DNA of 64,000 nt from Toxonevra muliebris (taxonomy: Eukaryota > Arthropoda > Insecta > Diptera > Pallopteridae): the NCBI GenBank assembly GCA_963691655.1, contig CAVNUY010000012.1, forward strand, positions 186,001 to 250,000. The letters run 5' to 3'. Position 1 is the stretch's first letter. Each line of letters starts with the position of its first letter. Below are positions 32,456 through 44,415 of this stretch, piece by piece. The notes under the pieces were generated by a model, which was not told where the DNA came from, did not search any database, and worked only from the letters and a program-made list of their open reading frames with translations. Made by a program: the position numbers and the translations under genes.

Positions 32456-34672
32456 ATATACGTCGTTTGTTACTCCTAGTGGGCAGTACGAATATCTTAA
32501 GATGCCGGTCGGGTTACGTAATGCTCCAGCCGTATTTCAAAGGTTTATAAATTATGTGCTTCAGGAATTTATCCGAGAGGGATCCGTTGTTGTTTACATG
32601 GATGATATTGCAATAGCAACTAAAAGTTTTTCCGATCATTTGAATGTTTTACAACGAGTCTTATATCGGTTGTCTGAATTTCGGTTACAAATTAATACCA
32701 GTAAGTGTAAATTCTGTTATTTTGGAATAGACTTATTAAGCTTTTCTGTAAATAAAGATGGTATAAGACTTAACAACCGACATTTAGAAACCATTAGGAA
32801 TCTGCCATTTCCAAAGAATTCCGATGAAATTCATAAGTGCTTAGGATTATTTTCATACTTCCGACGTTTTATTCCGTTATTTTCCAGTATAGCTCTTTCT
32901 TTACGAATTTAACTAAACCAGGTGTTGAGTTTAAATTTAATGATCAATGTCGTGAATTCTTTGAATCATTACGTGATAAGTTACCTTGTACTCCTGTTTT
33001 GGCACTTTATAATGTGGACAGAGAAACTGAGCTACATTGTGCTGCTAGCGCTGATGGTTTTGGTGGCATTTTGCTTCAGAAACAGAATGATAAAAAGTTC
33101 CACCCTATTGCTTATTTCTCTCAGCGTACGACATCAGCTGAGTCTAGGTACCACAGTTATGAACTAGAAACTTTAGCTATTATTTATTCATTACGCAAAT
33201 TCCGAGTATATTTAGAAGGTATTCCGTTCCGAATTATTACTGATTGCAACTCTCTGACCTTGACTCCGAATCGCAAGAGTCTTAATGCTAGGATTGCTCG
33301 TTGGGCCCTAGAATTAGAAAATTATCATTACACCATTCAGCATCGAAGTGGCAAAATGATGGGACATGTAGACGCATTAAGTCGTTATCCGTCCGATCGC
33401 ATATGCAATCCTTCCGATTCTGATTATCGTGTTTGTATTGTCAATTCTGATATTGATCTTCAATTGCAAGTTACACAAAATCGAGATAAAGAGATTATGG
33501 ACTTGCGAGATAAGTTGGAAAAGGGCTGTATTAAGAATTATGCTTTGGAAGATGGTTTAGTTTATCGTAAAACAGATGATAATCACCTCCTTCTCTATGT
33601 TCCTAAAGAGATGGAATATAATGTCATAAGATATGCTCATGAAAAGATTTGTCACCTGGGTGTAGATAAGTGTCTAGATCAGATAAAGAAACATTATTGG
33701 TTTCCTAATATGAAAGAGAAGATTCAGAATTTCGTACGGAATTGTCTTAAGTGTATTATGTATTCTGTTCCTCCCCATTGTAATAATAGAACGTTGCACC
33801 CTATTCTGAAAAAACCCATTCCGTTTGACACAATACATGTAGATCATTTCGGCCCTCTTCCGTCAATCATATCTAAACGTAAGCATATATTCGTTATTGT
33901 AGATGCTTTTACCAAACACGCTAAATTGTTTGCCGTTAACTCCACTAGTACGAAAGAGGTGTGTTCCTGTCTAAATAAATACTTCGAGTATTTTAGCCGT
34001 CCACGAAGAATTGAAAGCGATCGTGGAACCTGTTTTACTTCGCTATAGTTTTCCGAATACCTTTCCGAGAATAATATTGAACACGTTAAGGTTGCTACTT
34101 GCTCCGCACAAGCAAATGGTCAAGTAGAACGGATTAATCGCATTTTAAAGTCTATGTTAGCTAAGATATCTGAGCCAATACAACATTCCGATTGAGCAAA
34201 GATGCTAACTAGGGTAGAATACGCTATAAATAATTCCTCACATTCTGTTACGAATTTTACACCATTCCAGCTTCTGTTTGTAGTAGATCAACGTGGTTTA
34301 GAGGTTGATGCCCTTTCGGAATATCTGGACGACAATAAATTTCATGGAAGTATTCGTGATTTACAGTTGATGCGAAGAAAAGCTTCTGCTAATATTGAAT
34401 TGAACCAGCAGAAAAGTCGTGATAATTATGCTCAGCATCATAAGCCTCATTCCTTATTTTCCAAAGGTGATTATGTTGTCATTCGTAATATAGATACCAC
34501 TGTAGGCACTAATAAAAAATACATTCCTAAATTTAAAGGACCGTATAAAATTCATAGAGTGTTTCCTAATGATCGATACGTCATTAGAGATATCGATAAC
34601 TGTCAGCAAACTCAATTACCATACGATGGCATTCTGTTTATTTACATGGATAAAAAAGTGTTCCTTTTCTAA
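32456..34672 (+). pseudogene. gypsy B RT C-terminus, RNase H and integrase
   Basis: RT resumes with MPVGLRNAPAVFQRFINYV and VVYMDDIAIA (catalytic YMDD). A frameshift near 32900 leads to the RNase H part: HCAASADGFGGILLQ (a Ser replaces the usual motif's Asp partner), ESRYHSYELETLAIIYSL and IITDCNSL. Integrase has HEKICHLGVDKC and CLKCIMY (HHCC), then HVDHFGPLPS, ESDRGTCFTS and SAQANGQVERINRILK, so all three catalytic acids are present. Stops at 34046 (TAG) and about 34193 (TGA, probably from TGG in DWAKML) are in frame. A C-terminal segment ends with KYIPKFKGPYKIHRVFPNDR, the GPY-type module. Confidence 0.85.
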
Positions 34673-34684
34673 TGTTAATGCACA

Positions 34685-35195
34685 AAGCAAAATTTTTATA
34701 ATGCCGTGGTTTGATATCATTATCACTACATTTTGTTTATACATGTATTGAAACCTAGATTCTTTATTACTTATCATTTTGTATTGTTTTTATATTTTAA
34801 AAAATATTTAATTTTAATGCAATCTAACTAACCGAATGCAATACCTATCAAACGCCTGTGTTTGCTACGGCGACTTCTCTGCTTGTATGGTATAGTCGAT
34901 CTCCACACGTTTAACACCAACAAATAATTCTGCCACGAATAAATGTACAGCACACATTTTGTTTTTGTATGTACATATATGTGTGAGTAAATTGATGGAA
35001 ACATAAACAAACAAACTCCGCTCGTATTTTAATTTCTCCCTCTCTTTTTTGTTTAGAGTAGCACAGTCATGCCGTGCAGTAGTGTGACCGAGAGGGGAAC
35101 TGGACGTTACAGTTATCTTACATCTTACGTTACAGTTATTCTTACATTTTACAAATTTAAAATTTTGCCCATACCGTGAGCTAAAGTGTTTACAC
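34685..35195 (-). repeat. R repeat, copy 2 (uninterrupted)
   Basis: Nearly continuous copy of the Penelope 5' repeat that shows the gypsy A empty site near 34745. It ends at the ATG-like TGTTTACACATCAAAA, as other copies do. Confidence 0.75.
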
Positions 35196-35289
35196 ATCAA
35201 AAACAAAAAGATAAGAATGTAAACATTGTATTGAATGTAATCCCACCAACAACTCATTCAACAGGGACTGTTGAATCTAGGGGTGGAGG

Positions 35290-35580
35290 AGTCATATCCA
35301 TACCATTCAAATAATGGAACAAGAAACATTATTTGAATAGGCACACTATTCGTTATCTTCCTTATTTAAAACTATACGATCGTCACGTAATCCAATTATG
35401 TCATGCATTCGTTGCTTCATGAGATCGTTGGCAATGCACTTCGCACTTCCACTTTGATGAGGGTAACATATATCAAATGTATGTTATACTCCTATCTTTA
35501 TGTAAACACATATTATATGGTATGCTATCGTTATATTTTTGTGTAAACCTAAACCTTAAGTTATAGTTCTATCGTTATGT
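35290..35580 (+). repeat. dispersed hairpin repeat, copy 2
   Basis: Similar to 7786-8060, with the same ATTCAAATAATG / CATTATTTGAAT stem at about 35303-35336. Downstream, two direct copies of TTATGAACAAGAGTTTCATG lie at about 35661 and 35693. Confidence 0.6.
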
Positions 35581-35739
35581 AAATACATATGTATGTAAAT
35601 GTGTAAAAGCAAGGATAAGAATTTTATATTTAAGATTTATATTTTCCAATAAAGATTCACTTATGAACAAGAGTTTCATGATTCAACATTCAGTTATGAA
35701 CAAGAGTTTCATGATTTAATGTAACTATATACCTACAAG

Positions 35740-36412
35740 TACAGAAACTTCAATCGCTACTTTTGCAGATGACACTGTTTTATTGTCAACACATACGTGC
35801 CCCAATACTGCTTCATTAAACCTTAAAAAACATTTACACAAAATACAAACATGGATGCATACATGGAAAATGGAAGCCACCAAGTCCACTCAAGTCATAT
35901 TTACGCTTCGAAAAGGTATCTGCCCGCCTGTTACTCTAAACTCACAGCAACTACCACAAGCAGATAAATATCTTGGTATCTGGACAGATGGCTTACATGT
36001 CAAAAAAACATATTCGCTAAACGAAAACAGTTTGGTATTAAACTAAGAACTCTCTATTGGTTAATAGGTTATAACTCACAATTAACACTTGAAAACAAAT
36101 CGATATTCAAACCCATCTGGTTCTACGGGATCCAACTATGGGGCTCTGCTGCCTCATCAAATATCGAAATCCTTCAACGATTCCAGTTGAAAGCGCTACC
36201 CATGTTAACAAATGCACCATGTCAAAAACATAACAATACCCCATGACTTGAATATTCCGACAGTGCAAGAAGAAATTGTAAAACACAACCAAAAATATAT
36301 CGAGCGCCTGAAGCTCCATCCAAATATTCTTGCAAACAATTTGCTACAATGCCATACCAGCCAGCACAGACTCAAAAGATTTGCGCCATCACCACTAATA
36401 ATAACAACATAA
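35740..36412 (+). pseudogene. Jockey-type LINE 3' fragment
   Basis: The text starts within RT motif C, TSIATFADDTVLLSTHTC, then LKKHLHKIQTWMHTWKME, and after frame changes FKPIWFYGIQLWGSAASSN, LHPNILANNLLQ. It resembles the LINE at 1421-6445 in order and motifs but is diverged, so it is a separate, 5'-truncated copy. At least three frameshifts. No clear TSD found. Confidence 0.8.
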
Positions 36413-36718
36413 TATTAAATATGTATGAAATGAAATGTAAATAAAGAAGTATTTTAATGCTAAGTTATAACTTTAGTCTATACATATAGAGAGAAATAAC
36501 AGTGGTTGTCTGCTTTACATGTCATCAATTAAATTAATTTAATTTAATTAATAAGAATGAATTGTAATACGAATTGCTTAATGTCAGCTAATATGACAGC
36601 TTGCAAATAAACTGGAGAAAAAAAAATGCAGCAAGGCCTTTTTTGATTTGACATGATAGCGGACAAATATGGCAAGTCTACGACCTCACCTTGAGAGAAT
36701 AGTTTTATCAAGCATACC
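36413..36718. other. AT-rich, nothing recognised
   Basis: LINE 3' flank without a gene. Confidence 0.4.
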
Positions 36719-37020
36719 TTTACCCAAGTCATCATAAAAGAATAGACGAAGCCTTTTTTCGTATACTTTTTTCACTAAATATGAATCTAATATTATTTTT
36801 CACGGGAAATGTTAGGTGTTGTCCCTAACTTCAAAAAAGTCTGTTTTTCGGATCTTACCCAAGTCATCATAAAATGACAGGAAAAGCCTATTTTTTTGTA
36901 ATTTCAGTTGATGAACATGTATCTAATATTATTTTTCACTGGGAAATGTTAGTCTTGCCCCTAACCTCAAAAAATCCCCAAAAACAGCTATTCGTATTTA
37001 ACCTGTTCCAAGTCATCAGA
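36719..37020. repeat. degenerate tandem repeat, period about 135 bp
   Basis: ACCCAAGTCATCATAAAA at about 36722 and 36857 opens two diverged units, each with ATCTAATATTATTTTTCAC and GGGAAATGTTAG. A third partial start CCAAGTCATCAGAAAA lies near 37008. Confidence 0.65.
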
Positions 37021-37216
37021 AAACTTTCCCAAAAACTTTATTCTTCATTATTATTATTTTTTCACTCTAATTAAGCACCGCAAAGGAAACAAAGACCTAC
37101 TTAGTTCATGCCGTTGTTTCTAGGTAACGCTAAAGGTATGTTACAGCCAAGTTAAGGAATGAAAAACTAAAAACCCCAAGCTGGTGCTTCATGGCCTACC
37201 ATCACAGTACCATAAT

Positions 37217-37890
37217 TCCAGCAATTTAACAAGGATAAACAGCGTTGGAACGTATACCTGGAGCAGATAAACCAGCATTTTTCTGCCTACGCTGTAACTG
37301 CACCAGAAAAACAAAAATCATTTTTCTTTTCAAGGAGTGGGACTGAAATTTTCGAACTTCTAAAAAATTTATGTGGTAGTGAAGACTTGCAACAATATAC
37401 GTATGAGCAGTTGACATCTAAGTTAACAGATCATTTTAAAACAAAAACGCATGTGGTCGCAGCCAGATTCTAGTTTAATAAATGTATTACAAGCCGAATC
37501 TTCGGGGAATAGCACGAGATAGTAAGTTTATATGTTGTGCAGAAAACTGTACTTATAATTATGTTGATGACATGATCAGGGATCAAATTATTCCACATAC
37601 ACCGCATGATCCGGTACGTACTGCTGGTTTGCAGAAACTACAACCAGCGCTTGCGGAAGTTTTGCTTGTCGCGATTAAAGAGAGCGCCAAAAAAGAAAAT
37701 TTCCTTCAAATAAATGCAATAATTGCACTTCGAACGCGTGTTCTAAATGCAATCGGAAAAACGTAATTTCAAATAACAAAGTTAAATATAAATCGTGTTC
37801 GAGTTGTTTCTCTTCGCACCCGAGAGAGGAGTGTAAATTTAAGAATGCAGTCTGCAATAAATGCGGAAAAAAGAGTACATCGCCCCAGTG
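37217..37890 (+). pseudogene. Ty3/gypsy gag fragment
   Basis: WNVYLEQINQHFSAYAVT, FELLKNLCGSEDLQQYTY and QLTSKLTDHFKTKTHVVAAR match the capsid pattern of gypsy elements with K02A2.6-like polyproteins. After a stop and frame change comes YVDDMIRDQIIPHTPHDPV. A zinc-knuckle-like segment CSSCFSSHPREECKFKNAVC and NKCGKK follow. Pol is absent. Not clearly related to gypsy A or B. Confidence 0.65.
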
Positions 37891-37929
37891 AACATGTCTA
37901 AAGATGTACAAAACTGTAATCAAAACACA

Positions 37930-38440
37930 AAAAGCAAATAATATCTGCGTTTTATTCTCCACTTGCTTCTAGTTATGCATAACTAGCAGCGATAATTGTA
38001 TGGAAAACAACAACAAAGCGGCAGAGATAACACGTATAATTATAACTGTTATGTATATTTAACAAGCTGTTTAACTACATCAAATTCTATTATGAACTGC
38101 AAATAGTGAAACAAGATGCATGACAGTTTGGCAAAAAACAGAAAAGGAAAATATTTGAAATGTCTGGTGGTGAAAATAAGTTAAAATCATCGTTAAATAT
38201 TCTTATAAAGGGTAAAAACTAAAAACAATGCCTGCGATTGACCGCAATAACTGAGATCCATTAAAATGTTTCAGCTCTAGCTGCTGAGTAGTTTCATTGT
38301 GAATAACATTATAAAGAAAAAGAGACTAAACAACTTGGTCGTTTTATTCGCACATGTTAAACTGACTGGCGAATAAAACACAGCTATTACAGCAAATCAA
38401 ATAAATCTTATAATTCACTTACTACTAATACCATTGAAAT
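37930..38440. other. no gene recognised
   Basis: AT-rich, no motif on either strand. Confidence 0.4.
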
Positions 38441-38458
38441 ATTTATTCACTTAGGGCG

Positions 38459-38672
38459 ATTGTACACAATCAATGTTTTGCTGTCCAACAATGAAATTAT
38501 TGTTGCTTTGAAAAATGAACACTGAGCAAAAGAGAGGATGAACACATTTCACTTAAAATTTTTTTGCTGAGGCTAATGTTACACGGTCAATGTTTTGCTG
38601 TCAATGTTTTCTGTTTTACTCTCTTTTCATCGTTTTGTTTGATGCCCTGTTACACTATCAGTTCTTTACTGA
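38459..38672 (+). repeat. three diverged direct repeats of a 25-bp motif
   Basis: TGTACACAATCAATGTTTTG (about 38461), TGTTACACGGTCAATGTTTT (about 38577) and TGTTACACTATCAGTTCTTT (about 38647). They may be subterminal repeats of a lost DNA transposon. Confidence 0.45.
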
Positions 38673-38854
38673 ATGTTATTTTTTAATACTTTTATCTGCA
38701 ACTATGTTTTTCCAACTAAAAAGTATTTAATTGTATTTTGGAGTGCATGAAAATTCAACAATTGGAATGGAATTGGATGGAAAATAATTATAATGACAAT
38801 ATAAGATAATTTTGGCGGAAATAGCAACAAATTATACAAAAAATATTGCATTTA

Positions 38855-39350
38855 TGTATATATGAAAAACGCAGCAGAAAAATAATCTTTAAAATTTGCG
38901 AACTATTAAAATAAGCTCCGCCACTTTGTTACTTGGCCATTGAATTACCATGTTTTAATAAAACGGCCGTCTGATTTGCCCGTCTCTGCATACACTGTTG
39001 TTGTGATGACTACATATGGTATATACGTTCCTTAAGCCTGTTATACATTGCCTGAATTAACTAAAAACATGAAATTGTAGTCACGACTTTGAAAATTAAC
39101 AACTAGATTTAATTTTCATTAGGTACGTTCCCGTACTCTTTGGGCAAAGCCTGGTAAACTGAGAGTAAACGAAAAATGCTCTCTCTGATACACAAAAATG
39201 ATCAAAAGTACGGGAACGCACAAAACCACTTTTCTTGCACGAAACAAAACGTCAAATTGTAACGACAGTTAAATTCAAAAAACCAAGTTTTTGTGATATT
39301 TAATAAAATAAAAATTGTTAAATCTTACAAGAAAATAAATAAGTAATAAA
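38855..39350 (+). repeat. patch of older repeat copies
   Basis: 38865-38955 resembles the start of the Helitron-like segment in the tandem units (about 43720-43805). 38961-39350 resembles 27684-27950, interrupted by a small MITE. Confidence 0.55.
39123..39221. mobile_element. about 100-bp MITE-like insert
   Basis: GTACGTTCCCGTACTCTTTG on the left is inverted as CAAAAGTACGGGAACGCAC on the right. It interrupts the dispersed repeat that is continuous at 27684-27950, which supports an insertion. Confidence 0.6.
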
Positions 39351-39780
39351 AATATTAAACATAAATTGTTCCCCTGTCTACTTTTGCAGAACCTTCTGGT
39401 TCACAATCACCATTTGCATTATTCGGAAATGGCAGAAGCTTCTACAGCATCAGAAGTTGAACAGACAATTGCGTCATTAACTTGCGGAGAATGTAGTTAA
39501 AAATTAACTAATATACTATTAATTAATTTCAAATGTCTGTTAAACATTTTCCACTTTAAATATCAATTATTTTTCTAAAAATTCTTTATTTATTTATTAA
39601 TTTCAAATTTCAATATGTTTTCACAAAAGCAAAACAGTTGATAAATACAAAAAGCTGATTGTTTGACACTTTTAACAATTTTACCCGATGAAAAAGTGCG
39701 GACTATTTCGCAATTACTCTCTCATCTTTGCTCTCATTTGCATGTTTTTGAGTTCGGGAACGCTTTCGGGGCTGTTTTGG
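39351..39780. other. no gene recognised
   Basis: AT-rich; ends where inverted similarity to the array begins. Confidence 0.4.
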
Positions 39781-41206
39781 GCAGTGATGCAATGTGGGGT
39801 AGGTACCACACAGAGTTGATTTTTTATTTTCTGAAGGGCAATCTCGCAAAAAGTAATAAAGCAAAAGCTAGTAGTTTTCCGAGTCCAAAAATTATTAAGT
39901 TTAGCATGTGTGTAAAGGATTTCTGTTGCATTTTTAAAATTACTGTGTTTTTGTCAATTTTTACCCTACATTTTTTAAATTACGTTACTTTTCTGAGCAA
40001 TTACTGTCCTACTGTACGCTACCCCAAATTACCGTACAAAAACGTAATTACTGTACGTGTAACATCACTGGCTATAACATTCATTTTCATGGTGTCACAA
40101 TATGACGTGAATGCTATAGTATTCAAATCAAGAATACCAATTTCGACATTCAATTCTATATAGCATCCACATAATCCACAACTGAACTGATCTATGTAGT
40201 GCTTTAGTTTTCAGTGTATATAACTAGTAAAATGTGATATTGTTACACCTTGGAAAAAACGTGTATAATCAAAATTTAAATATTACGATTACTTTAAGAG
40301 AGCCGCCATGTTTTTTTTTTGCACCTCGATACAATTTTGAGTGTCCGCGAACGTGTTAACCATCGATATAAAATAAAACTGTAATATTTTTTTAAAATAT
40401 AAGAATTTTATAATAATTTTGTTTCTTTATTTTTTAAAAATTTATTCAATACTAGAGGGGCAGGGTCGCTTCGCGACAGTATGAACATATTTCACTTATA
40501 CATATTTTGCTGACGGAAAAAACCTACATCACTTCAAATAAAATGGGGTTGCCGAAGATGCACTGTTGCATTTTACTGGAAAATACTAATATTTTATGGA
40601 TAAATACATTTTGTTTTGCCACCCTTTTTTTGTTTGGTTGTGAGACTGCTGTTTAAAAAATTACTTAATAATTTTTATAAAAAACATGGTAATACAATGA
40701 TTAAGAAACAAATTGACGGAGCTTATTTTAATAGTTTACAAATTTTAAACAGTAGTTTTCCGCGTTTTTCATATATGTAATATTTTTGATGTGTAAACAT
40801 TTTAGCTCACGGTATGGGTAAAATTTCAAATGTGTAAAATGTAAGAATAACTGTAACGTAAGATGTAAGATAACTGTAATGTCCAGTTCCCCTCTCGCTC
40901 ACACTACTGCGCGGCATAACTGTGCTACTCTAAGTAACAAAGAGAAGAGAGAAAAAGAGAAGAGAGGGAGAAATTAAAATACGAGCGGAGTTTGTTTGTT
41001 TGCAGGGATGCAAACTAACTTTTTCTTTCTCCCCGATAGCCCTCGGGAAACTCCCCGATTTTCGATCAAATTCCCCGCAACGGTATATTTTCATATTATA
41101 ACAGCGCGACACGCACTTTTTATATAAACATTTTACAAAAACGAAAAATACCTTGAAATTGATCTCGGTAAGTGTTATTTTAAAGCGACCCTGAACTTTC
41201 TCTTTT
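39781..41206 (-). repeat. inverted arm of the array sequence
   Basis: This segment is the reverse complement of about 43291-44706. It holds, in reverse order, part of the hAT transposon, half of the TTAA-flanked element (TGTCCGCGAACGTG near 40342), the Helitron-like end (CTAG 40452-40455, hairpin 40465-40477), an R repeat (40788-41002) and the tail of the hAT-type element from 41003 (CAGGGATGC). Spacer to the other arm is about 2.1 kb. Confidence 0.85.
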
Positions 41207-41305
41207 AAAAAATATATAATTTTAATCCAATCCAACTAACCGAATGCAAAACCTATCAAACGCTTGTGTTTGCTACGACGATTTCTCTGCTTGTATGGTA
41301 TAGTC

Positions 41306-42306
41306 TAGCGATGTGCACTTCGACACATATGGGCAATAAACACATATGAGCTGATGCTATACTCATAAGGGCTAGACGAGGGGTAACGCTGTGCTAAGGG
41401 GAAGAGTAACTAGTATGAGAGAACAAATGTGATTTCTTTTGTGTATGTATATGAATTTATTGATTTCGTCCCTGTAGAGAGCGTGAACGTGAATGCATAA
41501 GAAAACTTCGTACTTAGCTATACTTTACTCATGCTTTTTGGATTGATTTCATAAACCTAGTAATTGCTTTACAAGGTAAAGAAAGAATTTTTCAATTGCC
41601 TTTGTATTGTGGAACTTTTTAATTATATTATTGAACGCATATGTAATTTTCCTTGGCATTCCTACTGCCAATGCTCACATTTCTGGCGTTCTGGCAGTAG
41701 CCAAGGCGCTCTCAGTTATATTCACTCACTCTCCACATTAGTGTGGCCAAGTTAACAATTTATAGTCAATCGAGCTATTTTTGTTTTTTTAATTGATTTT
41801 TTTCTATCTCACACGATATGTTTTATAAATTGAAAGCTGATTTACTTTTGGTAATGGTAATAAAAATGGGTAAATCGGACTTATTTTGGTAGCTAAATTT
41901 AAAAGAAGAATGCGGGTCTGGTCACTCTGCCTCACAATTATGTAGGCCAGTGGCAGTTGCAGATAAATGGGACCATTTCTCATTCCCCCCGCCCCTCCCC
42001 TGAAAATTTTTCAAATACATAAAATAGTAATATCTGATACAAAAATTCAAAATATATGGAAAATCTTTAATATTTATGATCCCTCAGAAAATTTTTGTTT
42101 GTATTCGACACTGGTGTACTCTCTTCCTTATGTTAGTTTTTTGCATATATACATGCACATTTATGTGTGCTTTTGGCAAACAACAACAAAAGTGTGTATG
42201 TGTACACACAACAAAACCACCACCGCTCGTCTTTAAATTTACACCCCGCTTCTAGCACTTTCTTACACACGACGTCGACAGAGTGCAACTGAAGTGCACA
42301 TCCCTA
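41306..42306. mobile_element. non-autonomous hAT element, 1001 bp
   Basis: TIRs TAGCGATGTGCACTTC and, reversed, TAGGGATGTGCACTTC. Flanking 8-mers GTATAGTC (41298-41305) and GTAGAGTC (42307-42314) match at 7 of 8. No transposase. An internal inverted pair, CTTGGCATTCCTACTGCCA against TGGCAGTAGCCAAGG, lies at about 41652-41705. Confidence 0.8.
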
Positions 42307-42427
42307 GTAGAGTCGATCTTCACACACTTAACACCAACCAATAATTCTGCAACGAATAAATGTACACACACATTTTGTTTTCGTATGTACGTATATGTGT
42401 GAGTAAATTGATTGAAACACAAACAAA

Positions 42428-43485
42428 CAGCGATGCCAACTTGCGGGGAATCCCCCGATTTGTAGGGAATTTGACTTAAAGCGGGGAATCGGGAAATGAG
42501 CTGTTTTTTGCGGGGAATTTGAAGTCGTTCAGCTTTTTTTTTGTCAAATTTTATGTAATGTAAAACGTTTAACTTATGCCTTATTTCACTTTTTAGGTCT
42601 TAAAATCTGCATATTTTCTTAAGTGGGCCCTGCACTATTAGTTTGGATAAATCAATTTTTAAAAAAATGTGCTATTTGAAAGTATTATATTTCGAAAGTA
42701 TTTTGTAAAAATCTTAGAGAGAAAGTCGGAGTGATTTCGTTGATATAGATGATTATAGCGCCGAGTGTCAGTCAGGCCACAACAGTCGCGCTGTGCTTTG
42801 ACTTCCCTTAGGATTAGCTATGCCTTCATCCAGCACCTCCTGATTAATAACCCTTAACTGACTAATCTGTAAACTTATAAATTACGGTCAACCTTCATAA
42901 AGAAAAAAAAGTATATTTTATTTGTTAAAAACCGACAGTCGGAACTTTGAACCCTTTTTTCTCAAAACAAGGTTTTTGCCATTTTTTATTTGAGTAAAAA
43001 GAAAGCCCATGTCTTTTCCTTTGATAACTTTGATGTCCAAAAGTGGGCTGAGGTTTGTTTATCTATTAAAATGAACGTATAGTAACTCGACACACCTTAT
43101 CTCGTTCAAATTGGGTGTGGTAACTACTACCCAATTTGAATAAACTTTGGCAGGTTTGAGCCCGATCGATGTTAAGAGTGGGTTCCCTTGAAATGAAATC
43201 TCCCATGTGTCATAAGAATTCCGGATTCAGAAAGTACATTTTTAATAATGTACGAATCCTATAAAAATTGGTTAAGTTTTGGACCGAGAAAGTTCAGGGT
43301 CGCCCTAAAATAACACTTACCGAGATAAATTTCAAGGTATTATTCGTTTTTGTAAAATGTTTATATAAAAAGTGCGTGTCGCGCTGTTATAATATGAAAA
43401 TATACCGTTGCGGGGAATTTGATCGAAAATCGGGGAGTTTCCCGAGGGCTATCGGGGAGAAAGAAAAAGTTAGTTGGCATCCCTG
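42428..43485. mobile_element. non-autonomous hAT element, 1058 bp
   Basis: TIRs CAGCGATGCCAACT and, reversed, CAGGGATGCCAACT. Perfect 8-bp TSD CAAACAAA (42420-42427 and 43486-43493). No transposase; the 96-codon frame at 43268 is not protein-like. The tandem-array breakpoint lies inside it at about 43001. Confidence 0.85.
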
Positions 43486-43711
43486 CAAACAAACAAACTC
43501 CGCTCGTATTTTAATTTCTCCCTCTCTTCTCTTTTTCTCTCTTCTCTTTGTTATTTAGAGTAGCACAGTTATGCCGCGCAATAGTGTGAGCGAGAGGGGA
43601 ACTGGACATTACAGTTATCTTACATCTTACGTTACAGTTATTCTTACATTTTACACATTTGAAATTTTACCCATACCGTGAGCTAAAATGTTTACACATC
43701 AAAAATATTAC

Positions 43712-44035
43712 ATATATGAAAAACCCGGAAAACTACTGTTTAAAATTTGTAAACTATTAAAATAAGCTCCGTCAATTTGTTTCTTAGTCACTGAATTACC
43801 ATGTTTTTATAAAAATTATTAAGTAATTTTTTAAACAGCAGTCTCACAACCAAACAACAAAAGGGTGGCAAAACAAAATGTATTTATCCATAAAATATTA
43901 GTATTTTCCAATAAAATGCAACAGTGCATCTTCGGCAACCCCATTTTATTTGAAGTGATGTATGTTTTTTCCGTCAGCAAAATATGTATAAGTGAAATAT
44001 GTTCATACTGTCGCGAAGCGACCCTGCCCTTCTAG
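43712..44035 (+). mobile_element. Helitron-like 3' segment (in every unit)
   Basis: The segment ends with a short hairpin GTCGCGAAGCGAC (44010-44022), 9 bases, then CTAG (44032-44035) followed by T, which is the Helitron 3' signature. Copies end at 49515 and 55050, and near 60575 with a mutated end; an inverted copy lies at 40452. The 5' end is not identified and no Rep/helicase is present. Confidence 0.55.
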
Positions 44036-44415
44036 TATTGAATAAATTTTTAAAAAATAAAGAAACAAAATTATTATAAAATTCTTATATTTTAAAAAAA
44101 TATTACAGTTTTATTTTATATCGATGGTTAACACGTTCGCGGACACTCAAAATTGTATCGAGGTGCAAAAAAAAACATGGCGGCTCTCTTAAAGTAATCG
44201 TAATATTTAAATTTTGATTATACACGTTTTTTCCAAGGTGTAACAATATCACATTTTACTAGTTATATATACTGAAAACTAAAGCACTACATAGATCAGT
44301 TCAGTTGTGGATTATGTGGATGCTATATAGAATTGAATGTCGAAATTGGTATTCTTGATTTGAATACTATAGCATTCACGACATATTGTGACACCATGAA
44401 AATGAATGTTATAGC

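Larger units (their letters stand above)
28240..34680 (+). mobile_element. Ty3/gypsy element B, split and decayed
   Basis: Gag, zinc knuckle, protease, RT, RNase H and integrase lie in order on the plus strand. The RT is interrupted by a 1.9-kb foldback-like element. In-frame stops (28797, 34046, 34193) and frameshifts break the rest. No 3' LTR is found: an R repeat starts at about 34685. Clade not assigned. Confidence 0.9.
41209..43713 (-). repeat. R repeat, copy 4, split by two hAT-type elements
   Basis: Three pieces (41209-41305, 42307-42427, 43486-43713) join to one R repeat when the two insertions and one copy of each TSD are removed, as comparison with 34685-35195 shows. Confidence 0.8.

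Noticed and set aside
28017..34700. LTR pair for gypsy B
   Set aside because: No sequence before gag recurs after integrase in the window.
43268..43558. 96-codon frame repeated in every array unit
   Set aside because: Lies across the hAT tail and R repeat junction, so it is a chance frame.
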